Of a stretch of DNA of 64,000 bases, positions 1-10,669 are shown piece after piece (within the stretch, counting starts at the first letter, position 1; the number at the start of each line of letters is the position of its first letter). Source of the stretch: Carpediemonas membranifera (lineage: Eukaryota; Fornicata). The translations under genes were made by a program, and so were the position numbers. The notes under the pieces were generated by a model. The model had not been told where the DNA came from and did not search any database. It worked only from the letters and a program-made list of their open reading frames with translations. Location of the stretch: contig JAHDYR010000035.1 of the NCBI GenBank assembly GCA_019828565.1, forward strand, positions 1-64,000, given 5' to 3'.

Positions 1-38
1 AACGTAAATCTGTGTAACTTTGGGTAGGACCCACAACA
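1..38 (-). repeat. Partial LTR of an A-family chromovirus cut by the window edge
   Basis: These 38 bases match the last 38 bases of the 122-bp LTRs at 41819-41940 and 58309-58430. In those elements this edge is the start of the 5' LTR when read on the minus strand. Here it is followed by ctag and not by the polypurine complement that follows the 3' LTR at 41940. It is therefore most likely the outer edge of the 5' LTR of a minus-strand A-family element lying left of the window. Confidence 0.8.
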
Positions 39-357
39 CTAGCCCAAGGTTGATGTACTTGAACTTCGTTTTGAGTCGCTGCCCCGCCGCGAACTGTGCC
101 TCAGTGATGGTATAGTTCCACAGCAGGTCGCTATGTGGACTTGCTAGCGCCCAGACTGACTGGAGCTCTGGTGGTAGTTGTGGGTTGCACTCTCTCGGGC
201 CGTCTCTGTATCGCAGGAAGGCGGTTGTCTCAGCAGCTATATCATCTCGAGTCCGCTCGACATAGCGCATGCATGCGAGGCTGCTTTGGACTCTGTGCCG
301 CACCGTGGGGTCTGTCTCGCCTCTCTCTCTTCTGGGGGTCTGCTGCCATCCGGCACA

Positions 358-365
358 GTGATCAC
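358..365. promoter_or_regulatory. Palindrome at the primer-binding position of Ty3-1
   Basis: GTGATCAC is a perfect 8-nt palindrome placed directly after the LTR end (ccggcaca at 350-357) and 9 nt before the gag ATG at 375. A tRNA primer-binding site would normally begin TGG at this position and none is seen. Confidence 0.6.
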
Positions 366-374
366 TCCTGGAAA

Positions 375-1664
375 ATGGTAACGCAGAATCATCTGTTCCT
401 ATCTGATCTAGATCCTGTTACGATCAGAACCTTCACTCGGCACTTCCGAGTCCTCAAAGCCCAATTTCCAACTCTTTCGCCATCCGACTGTATTTCAGAA
501 GAGATTCTTGATGTCCTTGAGCTTCGATATGAAGTTGATCTCTCTTCCGCAACCATTGAAGATATCGAGGCTTCTCTCCTCACGCACCTCCTACCTCCAA
601 CACTCAATGGATGCCTCCGAGCAATGCGTGCCCTCCAGATGCCTAATCACGACAACAAGCTTCACTCGATCCTCTTGTACGTCCGAGAGCTCCGTGCGCT
701 CTACAAGCACGCTCTAACGTTCATCCCCGACCACGACCCGCCCAAGCCTGAAGCTGATGATGACGACCCCGACGTAGACGCTCTCGCTGAGCTACTGGGC
801 TCCTCGCCATCCGGGCCTAGCCCCGCTCATCGGGGCCTGAGCAAGGTCGCCGCCCGTGTACTTCTCGCCGCCATCAGGCCAAGTGAGCTTCAAGCTCGCC
901 TCAAGACCGAGGTTGAGCTACAAGGCGCTCGCCTGTTCGAGGATACCGTTCAGATCGTGAAGACCGAGGTCGAGCGCCTCCAGGCGCTGGCAAGCGATCT
1001 GGCAGGCCTCGACATCTCGTCTTTGACACCGTCCACCACGTCAGCTGCCGTGTTGACCTCCGTTGACCGCCCTCGCCAAGGTGGCGGGCAGAGCCGCCAA
1101 GGCCGCCCCGCCATAGGCCGAACACATGGGCTCCCGGCCACACCCTCCAAGACCCCCTGCCCATTCTGTGGTGGTTGGCATTGGAGGTGGCAGTGCCCTA
1201 AGGCCGACGCCGCCCAGCGAGGCTCCACCCAGCAGTCCAACCAGTCGCCGCACCCGGCACAACCGACCGGCCAGCATGACAAGCAACAGCCACATACCCA
1301 AGCCCGACATACTTCGGGCAACGCCAACCGCCAGCTGCCAGTGCCTCAACCAAATGCGGATCCCACTCAGCAGTCCGACCGCCGCGCTGGTAGGATGAAC
1401 CTCCGCCCCAGCAGCACCCTCAAGAAGGGAAGACCAGTGCATGAGACCGCCCATGCCCAGCCGGTGCAGTCTGTCGACGAACCACAGCCCGACTCATCCT
1501 ACTTCACCGTCCAAGGGAAAGTCAATGGCGAGACGCAGACAATCCTGATTGATTCCGGTTCCGCCCCAAGCTGTATTTCGCAGTTGTTGGCCGAGCGCCT
1601 CAAGGCCACGATCGACACATCCGTCTCAATTGCTCTGTGGACGTCAATAAGCAGCTTTTTATGA
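375..1664 (+). CDS. gag: Gag with start of protease, Ty3-1
   Basis: This encodes the capsid/nucleocapsid polyprotein, about 429 aa from the ATG at 375. The frame is open from 135, but 375 is chosen because it follows the LTR end and palindrome as in the other elements. The N-terminal two thirds are helical capsid-like sequence. A zinc knuckle with C-x2-C-x3-H-x4-C spacing (CPFCGGWHWRWQC) follows a Pro/Gln-rich segment. The aspartic protease active site DSGS lies near residue 390. The ORF stops inside the protease. The rest continues in the -1 frame from about 1637, so a one-base shift at 1635-1640 (programmed, mutation or assembly error) separates the halves. Confidence 0.8.
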   Translation: MVTQNHLFLSDLDPVTIRTFTRHFRVLKAQFPTLSPSDCISEEILDVLELRYEVDLSSATIEDIEASLLTHLLPPTLNGCLRAMRALQMPNHDNKLHSILLYVRELRALYKHALTFIPDHDPPKPEADDDDPDVDALAELLGSSPSGPSPAHRGLSKVAARVLLAAIRPSELQARLKTEVELQGARLFEDTVQIVKTEVERLQALASDLAGLDISSLTPSTTSAAVLTSVDRPRQGGGQSRQGRPAIGRTHGLPATPSKTPCPFCGGWHWRWQCPKADAAQRGSTQQSNQSPHPAQPTGQHDKQQPHTQARHTSGNANRQLPVPQPNADPTQQSDRRAGRMNLRPSSTLKKGRPVHETAHAQPVQSVDEPQPDSSYFTVQGKVNGETQTILIDSGSAPSCISQLLAERLKATIDTSVSIALWTSISSFL

Positions 1665-3658
1665 CGAAGGGCGTAGCAAAGGTGAGTCTGAGCCTTCCAT
1701 CTGCGGGCAACGCCATGGTCACTACCGAGGCCACCTTCCACGTAATAGAACGCGACGATGATCACATACTCGTTGGTTGTGATATCCTCAGAGCTCTTGG
1801 CTTCCTCAGCGCCAAGGGCCTCTTCGTCCCTACAGGCGTCGACTGCAACGAAGACCCCCAGACCACCGAAGGGCTCCCTCCCCACAAGTACCTAGACCCA
1901 GTCCCTGTCGCTGAAGCCTCAGCTGCTCCACAGTTCTTCAGCGATGAAGTGGACGTATGTCCTGATCAACTACACGACCCTATCCGTGAGATCCTCCGCA
2001 AGCATGACGCCGTGTTCGATCCAAACCTCCCCGAAGAGCCGGCAGCCTTCCCCCCCATGACCATCCCGACCGACGGCTACATTGTCAACATGAAGCCACG
2101 CCCTCTGGCTCCAGCCAAGACGGAGTGGCTGCACGATCATGTCTCAGACTTACGCGACAAGGGCATCACCGAGGCCAACACCGGCCCATATGCCAGTCCA
2201 GTAGTCCTCGTGCGAAAGGGGGACGCTTGGCGGCTTTGCATCGACTATGTCCTACTCAACAGCCACACCACCCGTGATCGACACCCCCTCCCCAACATGC
2301 GCGAGTTCCTTCGCCGAGCAAGTGGGTGCGACCGATTTGCCGCCCTGGACCTGACCTCAGGCTATTGGCAGGTGCCTATGGCTGACGAGGACAAGGAGAA
2401 GACCGCGTTCATCGCCCCTGGCGTGCATGAACAGTTCACCAGGATGCCTTTTGGGCTTGCCAATGCCCCGTCGCATTTCCAGCGAGGTATCGAGACTATC
2501 CTCGGGCCCATCCTCCATAAGGGGGTTGACCCGTACATCGATGACCTCTTCATGTACTCCTCCGAGGAACTTTTCCTCAAGCTTCTCGATGACACCCTCA
2601 CTCGCCTGGAAGAAGCCAACGTCCGCCTAGGCGCAAAGAAGTGCCGAATAGGCTATTCCGAGGCCCCCATAGTTGGTTTCATTGTCGACAAGGCTGGAGT
2701 TCACGTAGACCCTGAGCGCACCCGCGCCCTACGAGAGCTTCCCCTCCCCACTGATGTCCACGGGCTCAGGACCGTGCTCGTCAAGTTCCAGTTCTTAGCC
2801 TCATTCATCTCAGAGAAACGCCATGAGCTGTTCAAGCCCCTTACCGCTCTCCTAGAGAAGGACGCCGTCTTCAGCTTCGGCCCAGCCGAGACTGAGGCTT
2901 TCAACACCCTTAAGTCCCTCTTCACCGATGACCTCTTCATCGCTCACCCAGACTTGTCCCTTCCTTGGACCCTCGAGACCGACGCTTCCAATGTCGGAGC
3001 CGGAGGTGTGCTCTACCAGACTCCCAACGACAACTCGGGCAGACAAGTGCTGGCCTATTTCTCTCATACGTTCACCCCCACCCAGACCAGATGGGCTACC
3101 TGCGAACAGGAACTTTTCGCCATCGTATACGCCTTCACGCACCCCTCCCTCACCCACCTTCTGCGCGTGAAGCATGTAACCCTCAGAACAGACCACCGTA
3201 ATCTGATCTACATGATCTACAAGTCCGCGACGAACGACAAGATCCTCCGCTGGCGTCTGACGCTAGCCGACTTCGACTTTGAAATCACACACGTTCCCGG
3301 GAAGGATAACGTCATAGCTGATTCGCTCAGCCGGTATGGCCACGGCCAGACTACAGCCCAACCCGTCGCCGCCATATCTGTCGATGCCCGGTTCAAGGAC
3401 AGACTGGCACACTTCCAAGGAGAGGACCCGGAGATCAGCAAGCTGCCGGTAGACGCTGATGGTCTCCGACGCCGGAACGGAGCCTGCATGATCCCGACCT
3501 GTGATCAAACGAAGGGCTTACGCCAAGAGCTTATTGCCATCGCTCACCGTGGCCACCACGGAGCTAGAGCCACGTACACCCGCCTCCGCGATGACGGCTA
3601 CACCTGGGTCAGCGCGACTCAAGAGATCGCCGCCTACGTCCACTCCTGTCCGATCTGT
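1637..3658 (+). CDS. pol: Pol part 1, Ty3-1: protease end, RT, RNase H, integrase zinc domain (interrupted)
   Basis: Continues the protease, then reverse transcriptase with motif A (ALDLTSGYWQ), motif B (MPFGLANAPSHF) and catalytic YIDD. RNase H follows with its first catalytic Asp in ETDAS and the TDHRN motif, then the His/Cys zinc domain of integrase (HRGHHGA...CPIC). At 3658 the frame runs into foreign sequence: the last in-element codons encode SCPIC, and the same protein resumes at 10628 through the duplicated target. The region 3659-3700 continues the ORF only by chance. This is the Ty3/gypsy order of domains (RT-RH-INT). Confidence 0.88.
3617..3658. repeat. 42-bp target-site duplication, left copy
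   Basis: This 42-bp stretch recurs exactly at 10628-10669 and lies in the integrase zinc-domain coding region of Ty3-1. Removing 3659-10627 plus one copy restores a continuous integrase frame (…CPIC followed by LKARLSEF). Confidence 0.95.
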
Positions 3659-5216
3659 GGTGGCAATCCCAAACCTAAAACGGGACAACGCCCGCTATAA
3701 GCGGGCTAAGGATGCCTGTAATGACCTACTCCAAGATGCTGAGCACCTTGCAGCTGCATTTGGGCTCTCCATCCGGGAAGGTATCCTCAAACTCTTTCCC
3801 CTCATTGCCTATGATCTTGTCCACACGGTTGGAACGCTTAAGGCTGCCCTAATCCACTGCAGGTTCACGGGACTCCCCCCAGCTAGCAGCATGGACTGGA
3901 GCAAGTTCGCAGATTTCATCTCCGCCAGATGCCCTACAGTGTTAGACCAACGGAACGATCCTTGGCCTCCAACCATATCCACTGTCCCGAACTCTCCGAG
4001 CCTGACATGGCAGGCAGTCGGTCAAAGAGAGCCTCTTGGTCCCCGCATCGCTCACTCCGGCCGGCCCGGCCCCATTGTATCTCCGGATGGTCTCAACCTC
4101 ACGCCGTTCATGGGCCTCGAGGTAATCCACTTACTGTATGGCGCCTCTCCCGTGTTGGGAGGACATGCGATGACTGAGCTTTATGCCGAATGGGGTGGAG
4201 CCACAGCGGCCGACCTTCAGTCTTCCTTATCGAATACCTTATCAGACAGCCTTATCTCTCCCATTCGCCGGAAGGCCTATCCAGTCGATGACTCTACTAT
4301 ATCCATAAGTTCCTGTTCAAACTCTGATGTTGAGCTCGCAAGCCCGATCCCTGTTAGCGTGGAAGAGGTTGCGCGGCAGATTCGGAAAGAAATATCGTCT
4401 TGCGAAGAGAACAGCATTTATCCATCATCCCCGATCGTAGCTGAGGAGCCTAACGCCCGTTGGGGCCCTCTCATGAGCATCCCAGTTCACGCCGACGGCA
4501 ACTGTGGCCTTCACTCACTTGCTGTCTCTCTGGGTATGACGGGCCTGACGAGACGAGAAGCCGTGTCGAAACTTGCCTCCGCCATCCAGAATGGTACAGT
4601 GGATCTTAACTCCTCGTGGAGATCCACGGTGCGCACTTTAACCACACACACCACCGCTAGCGACATTGGTAGTGCCTTCCTATCCACCACAGACCTCCGC
4701 AATATTGCATCGCTCTTTGGAAAAAATGTGCTTATTGCTCATCGATATGATGCCAACACAGTCTCAGTAACCATCCCAGCATTATCCGAGTTCTCTACAC
4801 TTCCTCTCAATATTGACGCGCTCAAAACGATGCTCAAAACCGATTACATCCTCATTAGACTGAGTGCTCTGCACTTCACGCCTCTTTTTCCGTCTGTGAG
4901 GAGCGCAGAAGCAAGGCGCCTGCAATATGCTGAATATCGTCCAAGAAGAGCCCCCTCTAGTGTGGCTCGCAACAACATCGCCGCTGAAGGCCTCGATAGC
5001 GCCCCCTCTAGTGTGGCCCGCAACAACATCGCCGCTGAAGGCCTCGATAGCGCCCCCTCTAGTGTGGCCCGCAACAACATCGCCGCTGGAGGCCTCGATA
5101 GCGCCCCCTCTAGTGTGGCTCGCAACAACATCGTCGCTGGAGGCCTCGATAGCGCCCCCTCTAGTGTGGCCCGCAACAACATCGCCGCTGGAGGCCTCGA
5201 TAGCGCCCCCCTCTAG
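3659..5216 (+). CDS. OTU-like cysteine protease region of the non-LTR element
   Basis: The frame is open from the 5' end of the insert to 5216. The N-terminal ~270 residues are not recognised. A segment encoded at about 4480-4860 resembles OTU-family cysteine proteases: VHADGNCGLHSLAVSLG matches the D-G-N-C catalytic-cysteine motif, and a downstream His in ALHF could be the catalytic His. The ORF then enters five in-frame copies of a 17-residue repeat and stops where one repeat unit has an extra C. OTU-type proteases have been reported in some non-LTR retrotransposons. Its role here (polyprotein cleavage or deubiquitination) is inference. Confidence 0.65.
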
Positions 5217-5388
5217 TGTGGCCCGCAACAACATCGCCGCTGAAGGCCTCGATAGCGCCCCCTCTAGTGTGGCCCGCAACAACATCGCCGCTGAAGGCCT
5301 CGATAGCGCCCCCCTCTAGTGTGGCCCGCAACAACATCGCCGCTGAAGGCCTCGATAGCGCCCCCTCTAGTGTGGCCCGCAACAACCG
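4951..5388 (+). repeat. 51-bp tandem repeat, eight units plus a partial ninth
   Basis: Units begin with ccccctctag at 4951, 5002, 5053, 5104, 5155, 5206, 5258, 5309 and 5361. The period is 51 bp except for two units with one extra C (near 5206 and 5309). Each unit encodes the 17-residue motif SSVARNNIAAEGLDSAP. Units differ at a few positions only (g/a in gctgaag or gctggag; gcccgc or gctcgc). The two extra Cs shift the frame by two, which accounts exactly for the frame difference between the OTU region before and the exonuclease region after the array. Confidence 0.95.
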
Positions 5389-6151
5389 TGATGGCGTCCA
5401 TGGCGCTCTCATAGGCTTGTCTGGCAAGAGAGAGGGTCCTGTTTCTCATATCCTAGTGGTCGACTTTGAAGGACTAGGAACTGCCGTAGACCGCAGAGCC
5501 ACCAAACAGAGTCGCGTCTCATATCCCGTAGAGGCCGGCGCCACACTCCTAGCCCGCGTCAAGGATCCTGAAACGGGGATAATGATGTGGGACGTCGCAG
5601 GGGTCCACTGGGGCGGCTTAGAAGTTGATATCCCAGCGCAGTTAATGCAGACAGCTTTATACCAAGCGGCAGTTGTTCATGGGTGTCCTCCCATGAGCTT
5701 CAGAGTACACCCCGACCACCCCGGGATCTCATTCCCCAGCCCGACCGACTGGCTTCACCACCTCACGGTCATAGTGAGCTCCCTCCCGAACTGCATCATG
5801 GTCGCCAAAGACCCGAGACTTGAGAACTCCGTCCTAGAGTCATGGGTCTCGGAAAGCGATGCCCCCTTCCTTGACAAGGTCTATGACATAAGTGATCTAG
5901 AGTCCATAGACAAAAGATCCTTTGGGCATATCCATGACTACTGCCGTTCACCCGAGTTCTCTGAGGCGATGTCGATAGCCCAATGTCTCACAATGGTGAA
6001 GTGCCCCTGCCCGTACCACATTGGAACAGATCCAGGCTACCATTGTGCTCTCAGTGACACTGTAGCTTTCGCGGCGGTACTGCACACAGTCTCATGTCTC
6101 GACCGAACATCTAGGGGAGCTATCACATCCACGTACTCTGGAAATCACTGA
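5216..6151 (+). CDS. DEDDh-like 3'-5' exonuclease region of the non-LTR element
   Basis: After the tandem repeat the protein shows the motif order of DEDDh exonucleases. Motif I is in HILVVDFEGLG (D-x-E). Motif II is probably around IMVAKDPRLE. Motif III is in YHCALSDTVAFAAVL (H-x-A-L-x-D). A Cys/His cluster (KCPCPYH) precedes motif III. Such a domain would trim nucleic-acid 3' ends. The frame stops at 6151, and the continuation is found in another frame from about 6096, pointing to a one-base shift. The assignment rests on three short motifs and spacing. Confidence 0.55.
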   Translation: MWPATTSPLKASIAPPLVWPATTSPLKASIAPPSSVARNNIAAEGLDSAPSSVARNNRDGVHGALIGLSGKREGPVSHILVVDFEGLGTAVDRRATKQSRVSYPVEAGATLLARVKDPETGIMMWDVAGVHWGGLEVDIPAQLMQTALYQAAVVHGCPPMSFRVHPDHPGISFPSPTDWLHHLTVIVSSLPNCIMVAKDPRLENSVLESWVSESDAPFLDKVYDISDLESIDKRSFGHIHDYCRSPEFSEAMSIAQCLTMVKCPCPYHIGTDPGYHCALSDTVAFAAVLHTVSCLDRTSRGAITSTYSGNH

Positions 6152-6167
6152 TGCATGGAGGAAAGAC

Positions 6168-8147
6168 TTGGATGTCCTCATCGGCAACTGGTCCTCTCTC
6201 CTGCCCGACCTGGCCGTGCTACTACTCCAAGACCTCCACCTGCCAACGCTTGAGGAGCTGCACCACATCCTCAAGGAGTACGTAATAGCACCTAAGGGTG
6301 GCTGCTCCTTCCCCACAGGTGATAGGGCCAGACAGGCTATGACGTGCCGTCAATTTATTGCAGTGCGGAGCCCAGCTCGGCGAGGGTGGGAATGGTTTGA
6401 TCCTCTTGCCAAGATGATAGCGGTGGCGGATGCGGCAGGCATAGTCCCTCCAAACAGCCTAGAACAGCCATTCATCAGGATAGCGACGGTGAATAACGAC
6501 AGCTCCTTCAGCAATCAGTTGACGGCTCAGCAAGTTTACTGGGAGTGCCCTCCTCACCGAGACCTACCGCAATCTGCTGCAGAGCTTCTGGCTCTCAACG
6601 TTCCTCCCTCGGCAGACAACTCCAAAGGAGTAGTCAAGAGGTCCTACAGAGCGCCGGATCATTGGTTTCTAGTCCCGAGAATCCCCAACAAGCCAGTGCG
6701 AGGGCTCCGCAAAGTCAGACTGAGAGGGCCCATGACTCGAGGAGACATGGATGCCCTCATACAGAAGGCAGAAACAGCATGGGTCAGCGAAGCGTGGGAC
6801 CTTTCTCCGGTGTTCAAAGCTCTCCAGAGTGCCCGAGCTCACGACGGTAACTGGAGTAAGGTTGAGCCACCGGCTTCTTCCACGCCAGCTCCAAGCTTAG
6901 CCACGCGAGTCTCGCCTGCGACCTTCAGGAATCAGAGAGGGCGAAGTCAAGCAGGTAGACGACCAGTAAATGGTCACCTCTACTCGTGGAATTGCACATC
7001 ACTCAACATCACCAAGATGACTCTTGCTCTAGTACAAGACGTGGACATCATGGCCATTCAGGAGCTATGGTGGTGGGCCCAGTCCCCGGAGCTGCCCACA
7101 ACGAATGACAAGGTCCTGCTATACCACGGAGTGATCAAGTCAGAGTCCGAGACAAAGCATCTAGGCGTAGGCATCATGCTGAGGAAGGAATTAGCTGAGC
7201 TCTGCACATACGTCGAGAACCAACCCCACTCTCCAAGGTTGATTCAAGCTGACCTAGGCTGCGTGTTTGTAACAGCTGGCAAACTGAAGGTCCGTGTCAT
7301 GTCCATCTATAGTCCATGCACGGGAGCACAAGCCAAGAAAGAGTTCCACACTCTACTGTCCTCCGAGGTGAAGAAAGCTATTGAGCAAGGGCTCCAAGTT
7401 CTTGTCATGGGAGACTTCAACACGAACCTACTAGATCCATCGACGCTGTGGGCTACCACCCTAAAGGAGTGTGGCTTGAGACTGGTAGTGCCCGACGGCC
7501 CGACCTTCATGGACAGAGTAATTGATGGCATCGCAGCAACACCTAAGCTGGCTGATCTCATCAAGAAGCCGCTCACAGTATCCCTTGAACCCAAAGGACA
7601 CAGAGCGGTTGTAGCAAGATCAGGCATAACGGGTTACTTTCGCACGAGGAGCAAGGCAACAGCAGTCCTCAACGAAAGACATGTGGCTAACGTACTTGAA
7701 TGCAGCAAGGATCATCGAAAGGCGAGGACTCTCCTGAGGAACATCAGCCACCTTGATGTCGACCAAGCCTTTCAAAGCCTGACGTCGACTATCAACCGAT
7801 GGGCGTTGGTGGACACTGCGGCCTCACATGAAGTGAGAGAAGTCGAGAGAGCAGAAGACTACGACCACTGGTTTGTCGCCGGAGAGCAGATCGGTATTTC
7901 CCCTGAACGGCTCTATGAGCTCATCATTGAGGATCATCGCCACCAACATCAGCTCAAGGAGAGGACGAGCAGAGGCCCCAAAGCTCTCGTGTGCTCTGAG
8001 CTATCATCAGCAATGCTATCAGTAGCGTTAGCATCCTCGGAGAGCCACGCCCACTCAACACTCAAAGCCTACCATGCCCGAGCCAAGCGAGTCTCTGAGA
8101 GCATGGATGTCATGTCCCCTGAATTCTTTAGATACGTCCATTGGAAG
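6168..8147 (+). CDS. APE-type endonuclease region of the non-LTR element
   Basis: The first ~260 residues are unassigned. From about 6970 the protein matches apurinic-endonuclease-like nucleases of LINEs: YSWNCTSLN (Asn), IMAIQELWW (catalytic Glu), SIYSPC, VMGDFNTNLLD (Asp/Asn), FMDRVIDGIA and EPKGHRAVV (catalytic His). This nuclease would nick target DNA and prime reverse transcription. The frame is open upstream of 6168 to about 6096, where it overlaps the exonuclease ORF. Near 8145-8155, around a run of Ts and Gs, the coding frame passes by one base to the RT ORF. The open frame continuing to 8408 is therefore not the true end. Confidence 0.75.
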
Positions 8148-10254
8148 CTTTTTGAAGGGGCAGGCCAGAGTGTCTGGTCTTCGCAGAGACCTGGAAGGCT
8201 TACTCAGAGGACCCGGCCTTCCTGCTACCACCACAGTAGGAGGCAGAGTGATCACCAACCGAGAAGAAGTAGCCAAGGCCTTCGAGGAGTGGTATGCGTC
8301 AGTATCATATGTGGCAGGAGCAGTAGAACCATCCATCTCTCGCCCCGATATAGAGCTCGAAATCACGGACACTCTCCTGGAAGGGGCTCTCAAATCTGCC
8401 AAGAATAGATCAGCCCCAGGCAGTGATGGACTAACCCCGGCAATTTTCAAATATTGCCCAGTCCTCAAGGAGGCGCTCAAGACTCTGCTACAGAAGTGCA
8501 TTGACCAACTCAAGACCCCAGCAGAGTGGCATACCGCCGTGGTAATTCCATTGAAAAAGCCCGGCTCTACTAGCGATGCTCCTGTGGCGTTCAGACCTAT
8601 CTCCCTACTTTCCACAGCCCACAAGGTGCTCGGCACAATGATGATCCGCACGATTGACCGAGACAACCCTCTTCCCCCTGAACAATACGGTGCAAGGCCG
8701 GGTGTTTCATCGGTTGATGCACTATGGGCTATTGAGCACGCGAGACGTGGGTTCAAAGCGACCCACATTGGGACTCTGGACGTGGCTAAGGCCTTTGACC
8801 GTGTCCCGAGGAGAGATGCATTGGACTCGTTGAGGGGGAACAGAAGGGCCATTGAGATGTTGAAGGAGATGCATTTGCACACAAGGATCTCTATGCGAGG
8901 TAGCAGCACTAGCGCCGCTACCAACACAGGAGTACGGCAAGGATGCACCACTGCTCCCTTCATCTTCACAAGATACCTTGCGGAAGTCCCTCACATCATT
9001 GCAAGCTTAACCGCTCTAGGGAAGGAAGCAATTGAGAAGCTTCCTCCCGACATAGAGACCCTGAGACGAGTGGCAGCAAGGCCGTGCGTTCCCTGGATTG
9101 TCACAGTCCTGTTCGTTGATGACATTACAATAGTAGCTCCCTCCCTTAAGTGGTTGGAGGCAGCACTTACGGCGGCATGGACATGCATGCTAGCGCTATC
9201 CTTGGAGCCCAACGATAAGACCACCTATGTCTCAGAGGACGACACCCCCTCCCTCACCATCCATGGCAATCCAGTCATTAAGAGAGACGCGGTCAAGCTC
9301 CTAGGGGTCCTCTTCGATACGTCCCGAGACTTCTCCACCCAGAATAGGACTATGGGCGAAAGGATAGACAGAGAGCTACGACTACTGAGAGCTAGCGGCG
9401 TGATGCACTCCAAGTTCTGTCCTCGCATTGTAGAGGTCTACACCCTCCCCAAGCTGCTGTACGGGTGGAGCGTCTGGGCTAATCATAAGGCTGTCTCCCA
9501 GGTAGGCAAGCTTGCATCGGCAGCCCTAAGGATCAGCCCAACTGCATCGGAGGCGAAGTACCTGGAGCTAGGCTGGCTGCATCCAGAGGCAATGCTCCTG
9601 CTGGACAGATTCAAGCAAGGGGTGAGATGGGCGAGAATCCATCCGGGCAAGGATCTCCCAGACTGCATTGCTGAGGCACAAGGCAGCCTTGGCCTGTCCC
9701 ACTCCGACAGCCTTGACCTAGCAGCCTGTCGAGCAGCCCAGCTCTCTCACGACATAATCTGCCGTGGTAACAAAGTGGCTGTCAGGAGATACGTCACGGA
9801 GTCGGCACTCACCCGCCCTTTTACCCGCTCTAACTACCCGGCCAGGCAGCCATACCTCGACCATCTAACGGCTGGGCCAGCGAAGCGCCTCGCGATGCTA
9901 CGGCTATCGTGTCTACCAATGCCAACGAGAGGGGCTCTTCCTGACGCGTGGCAGCCGGTCAGGGGAATCCTACAGGACCTGAAGGATGAACCGGAAGCCG
10001 CCGCAGCTCTTGAGGCATGTCCTCTCTGTCAGGGTGAGGCCATCGCCGCGGCTGTGATTGAGATCCTGACGTCCCCTACCAAGACCTTAGCAGTGCTGAG
10101 ATCCAGGACGTGGGTTGTCCTGAACCAGACCCACTTGGCTAAGTGCGACCACTTCAAGATTAACCCCATCCTCCTTTTCAAGGACCCCCTGACCCTGAGC
10201 AGGCGTGACGACGCCAAGCTCACACATATGTTGAGTGTACTTTGTGACGCGTGA
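8148..10254 (+). CDS. Reverse transcriptase of the non-LTR element
   Basis: All LINE RT motifs are present in order: SAPGSDGLTPAIFK, FRPISLLSTAHKV, motif A TLDVAKAFDRVPR, motif B GVRQGCTTAPFIF, catalytic FVDD in VLFVDDITI and KLLGVLFD. A C-terminal Cys/His motif (CPLC...THLAKC) is typical of LINE proteins. Domain order APE then RT puts it in the APE-bearing LINE group, yet the OTU and exonuclease regions upstream are unusual. A start at 8074 is possible but not supported by homology, because the first residues lie in a shadow frame of the APE region. Confidence 0.88.
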
Positions 10255-10627
10255 CTGGTAGGTTCCCTCGCTTACATAGGAAAACGCCACCGTCCTCCCC
10301 GGTCTCAGGACCTCCTCGATCATCGTCCTGAGGGAGCCCCATCGGGCTCGGAGCACAGAGTCCCGCAGCGCCAAGAGCTGGAAGTTGTGAGCTGGCCGAC
10401 CCGCGTGGGTCATCTTTTTACCCTTCTTCGAAGGGGTTTTAGGCCCTCCTCTCCCTGCAGCTTCAGAACAGTACTCTTGGGCGCCGCAGCTCTGGCTTCC
10501 AATGTTATGAGAACCGTTGCCCTCCTGCGGCTGATCACCGCTCGTCTGGCTCGGGTTGTGGCCAGTGCCTGGAGGTGGACACCCCGGCACTGTATCAAAA
10601 AATAAACTCAAAAACTCAAAAACTCAA
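10255..10627 (+). other. 3' UTR and A-rich tail of the non-LTR element
   Basis: No supported coding sequence is seen between the RT stop and the duplicated target. The end is caaaaaataaactc followed by repeated aaaaactc units, which merge into the target duplication (actcaag). This suggests that the tail annealed to a short ctca match at the target. Confidence 0.7.
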
Positions 10628-10669
10628 ACTCAAGAGATCGCCGCCTACGTCCACTCCTGTCCGATCTGT
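10628..10669. repeat. 42-bp target-site duplication, right copy
   Basis: Exact repeat of 3617-3658 on the other side of the non-LTR insertion. Confidence 0.95.

Larger units (their letters stand above)
3659..10627 (+). mobile_element. Non-LTR retrotransposon with OTU-like, exonuclease, APE and RT domains
   Basis: The insert is flanked by a 42-bp direct duplication and ends in an A-rich tail of repeated aaaaactc units (10601-10627), as expected for target-primed reverse transcription. It codes on + for an OTU-like protease, a 51-bp tandem repeat, a DEDDh-like exonuclease, an APE-type endonuclease and a LINE-type RT with a C-terminal Cys/His motif. An open frame starts at the very first base of the insert, so the copy is probably 5' truncated. 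Several single-base shifts break what looks like one ancestral ORF. Confidence 0.88.

Noticed and set aside
1637-1640. Programmed -1 frameshift between gag and pol in Ty3-1
   Set aside because: No slippery heptamer is visible and the shift lies inside the protease domain; mutation or assembly error is simpler.
4951-5388. CRISPR-like repeat array
   Set aside because: Units are contiguous with no unique spacers and are in-frame protein repeats inside a retrotransposon ORF of a eukaryotic genome.
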